From assembly GCA_963776055.1 (NCBI GenBank), contig CAVZLD010000005.1, positions 62,001-126,000 on the forward strand: a stretch of 64,000 nucleotides of DNA. Reading direction: 5' to 3'. The stretch comes from CAVZLD01 sp963776055 (GTDB lineage Bacteria > Planctomycetota > Planctomycetia > Pirellulales > Pirellulaceae). Position 1 is the first letter of the stretch. Every line of letters begins with the position of its first letter. The notes under the pieces were generated by a model that made no database searches, was not told the DNA's origin, and saw only the letters and a list, made by a program, of their open reading frames with translations. The translations under genes and the position numbers were made by a program. Shown in pieces: positions 61,780 to 64,000 of this stretch.

Positions 61780-62965
61780 TCAATCCAGAATCCGCTTCCA
61801 GCGTTCGAGGTTCCATTGCACTTTTTCCGCCTGCGTCATCTTCCCAAAATCGGGTTCCTCGGCACCGTTGCGAGACGAGGCGGCCGTGGTTCGCCGTGCC
61901 GACGTTCCCGCATAGCTGCCCGACGTCTCGGTCGATTGCAGGTCGTCCTGCAGTGATCGGTGCGGCGGAATCTTCAGCTGCTGCAGATCGCCATGATAAG
62001 CACGCACGGCTTCCGCCGGCTTGAGTTGGTCGTCCGCCACGGCGCAAGTACTTGACGAACGACAACTGGTGTTCGGCGTTGTTGATCTTTCGACCGTAGA
62101 GCGCGACACGAGCCCCGTACTTCTTTGCCTCCCACAGCATGTGGTAGGCATCGAAGGTCGTGCCGGCCGAGCCGCCGAGAATTCCGACCACCAACGCATC
62201 GTCGTAGCGCGACAGGGCCTCCATCGCGGCGGGTCCATGATACACGATCTTCAGAAACAGCGGTCGACTGCGCTGCGTGACTCCCGCCAACAAGTGCGCG
62301 ATGTGATCATTGATAAAGCGTGCCAGATCGGCGGGAGAGTGAGCCCCCGATGCGTTCGGGTCAAAAACCTCCAGGAAATGCCGAAAGTCTTTGCGTTCCG
62401 CTTCCAGTCGAAACGTTTTGTAAGCCTCCAGCGTCTGCAGATCGAGCTGCACGTCGTTGTTCAGCGTGATGGAGTACAGGCCAAGATTCGCGCCGAGTCG
62501 ACGTTCGTGCGGCGCGCATTCCACTTTGCCGCACTGCGCATGATCAATCGTCGCCGAGCGAAAGGGACGCGAAGGTTGCGAAGCATAACGGCCGCTGCCG
62601 GCCGCTAACCAAATGTCCGTCGTGTCGTTGGCGCGGATCGCCGGCGTGACTCGACTGTTGTCGAACAATCGTTCCTGCAGCGTCAAGACTTCGCTGGAAC
62701 TGGCACTCATCAACATGATGTCGACCAGTCCCTGATGAACGATCTCGCGCATCAATTGACGATACTCGTTCAACGTCCGAAACCGCGCTTCCGGCCCGTA
62801 ATACTCGGGACTATGACCCGGCGCCGAAAGGCCAAACGCCATATCGGCATCTTTGGCGTCGGCAATGATGAAGTCTCGACAACTGGAGTCGGATTGGATC
62901 CGCGCCAGTTTCGTGTCAAGCGATTTCGGCACTCGAGGTCCGGGAGGGTGCGTTGCATCCGTCAT
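61780..62965 (-). CDS. Class I aldolase-like TIM-barrel protein, one frame break
   Basis: The protein contains FIIADAKDADMAFGLSAPGH, MLMSASSSEVLTLQERLF, a candidate Schiff-base Lys in PLFLKIVYHGPAAMEAL and VVGILGGSAGTTFDAYHML with ARVALYGRKINNAEHQLSFV. This pattern fits a DeoC/LacD-like class I aldolase barrel; it also resembles the aldolase part of some inositol-pathway proteins. One extra C near 62041 breaks the frame; its removal gives FVKYLRVADDQLKPAEAVRAY and a stop at 61780, 394 residues in total. ATG 62965 is the first start at the family-like text. Substrate unknown. Confidence 0.7.
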
Positions 62966-63054
62966 CGATCGATGGCTCCGGGCGCGAAACAACCGGAAAG
63001 CAAAAAGGGGGTGCTGCCGGATCGGCGCATCCTCGGCCCGGCACTGCCTCAAGT

Positions 63055-64000
63055 CTAGCTTCCCAGCAAATGCTTGAGCACAGCCAGCTCCAGGGCCTCG
63101 TAGTCCCGATCGGCAACACATTGTTGCTCGACATCCCGCGGGAAAGACCGCACTTTCTCCACCAGCATCAGGAACAGCTCACGACTATTCTGCAAGTGCA
63201 ACGTAGCCGCCTCCGCCTTCTGCGTCCGCATCGCCTTGACATCTAAACCCACACAGCGACCGGTCTGGGCGTAATTGCCCAATTCCAGCACGCGGACTTG
63301 ATTGTAGGCACACCGCAGATTCGCCGCTCCAAAAGACTTGTCCTGGTCGTATTTCAGCCCGTTTTGATCATTCAGGTGGACGCTCCACAACTTGCCGTGC
63401 GAAAGCGCAAAGGCCATTTCGTCGGAAGGATCCAAACCAGCCAGCAGGGCATGAGCGCTTTCAATCAATCCCCCTACGCGCGACGGATCCTTGGCCTGGT
63501 AGGAAATCGCCAGCGCGTGGCCGATGGTCGGCAAATAGGCCTGGTCCGTCGGTTCGTTCGGCTTGGGCTCAATCGCCAGCTCCACTTTGTCGTCGTGATC
63601 CAGCAAGGCGTTAATCGCATCCAACAGATGCTGGTGTGCCTCAATCGCGTTCTTCGACTCGCGGATATAGGTGCCTTCCCGCGCAAGCCAGAGCACGATC
63701 AGCTTGGTGCCCAGCAGATTCGCGATGTCAATCGCGCGCCGGCTACGCTCGATCGCCCATTGCCGACCGGCCGGATCGTTGGCCGTATAGCCGCCGTCAA
63801 TCCCCTTGGGATGCTCCCACAATCGCGGCGCAACGAACTCCGCCTGCAGTCCTTCTCCATCGAGGATCTTTTTCATTTCGGCAGCTTCCCGCTGGATCTG
63901 CTCGAACGATTTCTCCTCCAAGTCCGGCACCGCGTCGTCATCGTGAAACTGAACGGCGTCAAAGCCCAACTGCTTGTAGAGCTTCAGCTTCCTGGCAAAC
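63055..64000 (-). CDS. Xylose-isomerase-like sugar isomerase, 5' end outside window
   Basis: The frame is open to the right edge, so the start is missing. Visible parts match the class I xylose isomerase barrel: catalytic His in AVQFHDDDAVPDLE, LIVLWLAREG, metal Glu in LAIEPKPNEPTD, the Glu-His pair in GLIESAHALLAG, and metal Asp residues in VHLNDQNGLKYDQDKSFG. The enzyme family isomerises xylose, but planctomycetal members may act on rhamnose or other aldoses. It is first in the operon with the aldolase-like and PfkB kinase genes. Confidence 0.85.
   Translation of the reverse strand, partial: FARKLKLYKQLGFDAVQFHDDDAVPDLEEKSFEQIQREAAEMKKILDGEGLQAEFVAPRLWEHPKGIDGGYTANDPAGRQWAIERSRRAIDIANLLGTKLIVLWLAREGTYIRESKNAIEAHQHLLDAINALLDHDDKVELAIEPKPNEPTDQAYLPTIGHALAISYQAKDPSRVGGLIESAHALLAGLDPSDEMAFALSHGKLWSVHLNDQNGLKYDQDKSFGAANLRCAYNQVRVLELGNYAQTGRCVGLDVKAMRTQKAEAATLHLQNSRELFLMLVEKVRSFPRDVEQQCVADRDYEALELAVLKHLLGS

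Noticed and set aside
60827..63121. A 764-residue frame apparently fusing an aldolase barrel and a PfkB kinase
   Set aside because: After about 62041 the aldolase family text continues in another frame to a stop at 61780, and the kinase has its own ATG at 61777. The fusion is a by-product of one extra base.

Overview
The window looks like a chromosomal segment of a Planctomycetota bacterium, most likely of the Pirellulales type. The evidence is protein-level: an EF-Tu with a KTVTI-type switch I loop, a surface protein with a 'VESLEARRVLA' leader and dockerin repeats, a pseudopilin of planctomycetal style, ribosomal clusters without rpmD, many secreted glycoside hydrolases, and short hairpin repeats with TCTTCCAGA-like cores. 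The DNA is GC-rich throughout.

From 1 to about 34.8 kb lies one co-directional information-processing supercluster: tuf (5' end cut by the window), tRNA-Trp, secE, nusG, rplKAJL, rpoBC, rpsL, rpsG, fusA, a disrupted pseudopilin gene, then the S10, spc and alpha operons (rpsJ to rplQ with secY, adk, map and rpmJ). rpmD, infA and rpsD are missing from their usual places. A metallopeptidase gene follows rplQ.

From 35.4 kb the content is accessory. There is an S46-family peptidase facing a heavy-metal type RND pump operon, then an extracellular polysaccharide block (GH106 rhamnosidase-like, aldose epimerase, GH30, GH9, nucleoside-hydrolase-like). Next come a HEAT-repeat protein, a dockerin protein with six 96-bp tandem repeats, and cysH with an Rrf2 regulator. 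The right end has rhamnulokinase, scpA, ilvN-ilvC, and a reverse-strand operon of xylose-isomerase-like, aldolase-like and PfkB kinase genes cut by the right edge. Together these suggest a heterotroph that breaks down rhamnose-containing and other polysaccharides outside the cytoplasm and feeds the sugars through isomerase, kinase and aldolase steps.

A caution affects the whole window. About twenty single-base frame breaks occur, many in genes that cannot be lost (rpoB, rpoC, rpsL, rpsG, rplP, map, scpA). For almost every one, restoring a single base gives a full-length family protein, so I treat them as probable consensus errors and annotate the genes across the breaks. One lesion differs: fusA carries an in-frame TAG exactly where homologues have Gln, with the rest of domain V intact behind it. 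The annotation rests on reading the sequence only; family assignments come from recognised motifs, and no database search was run.
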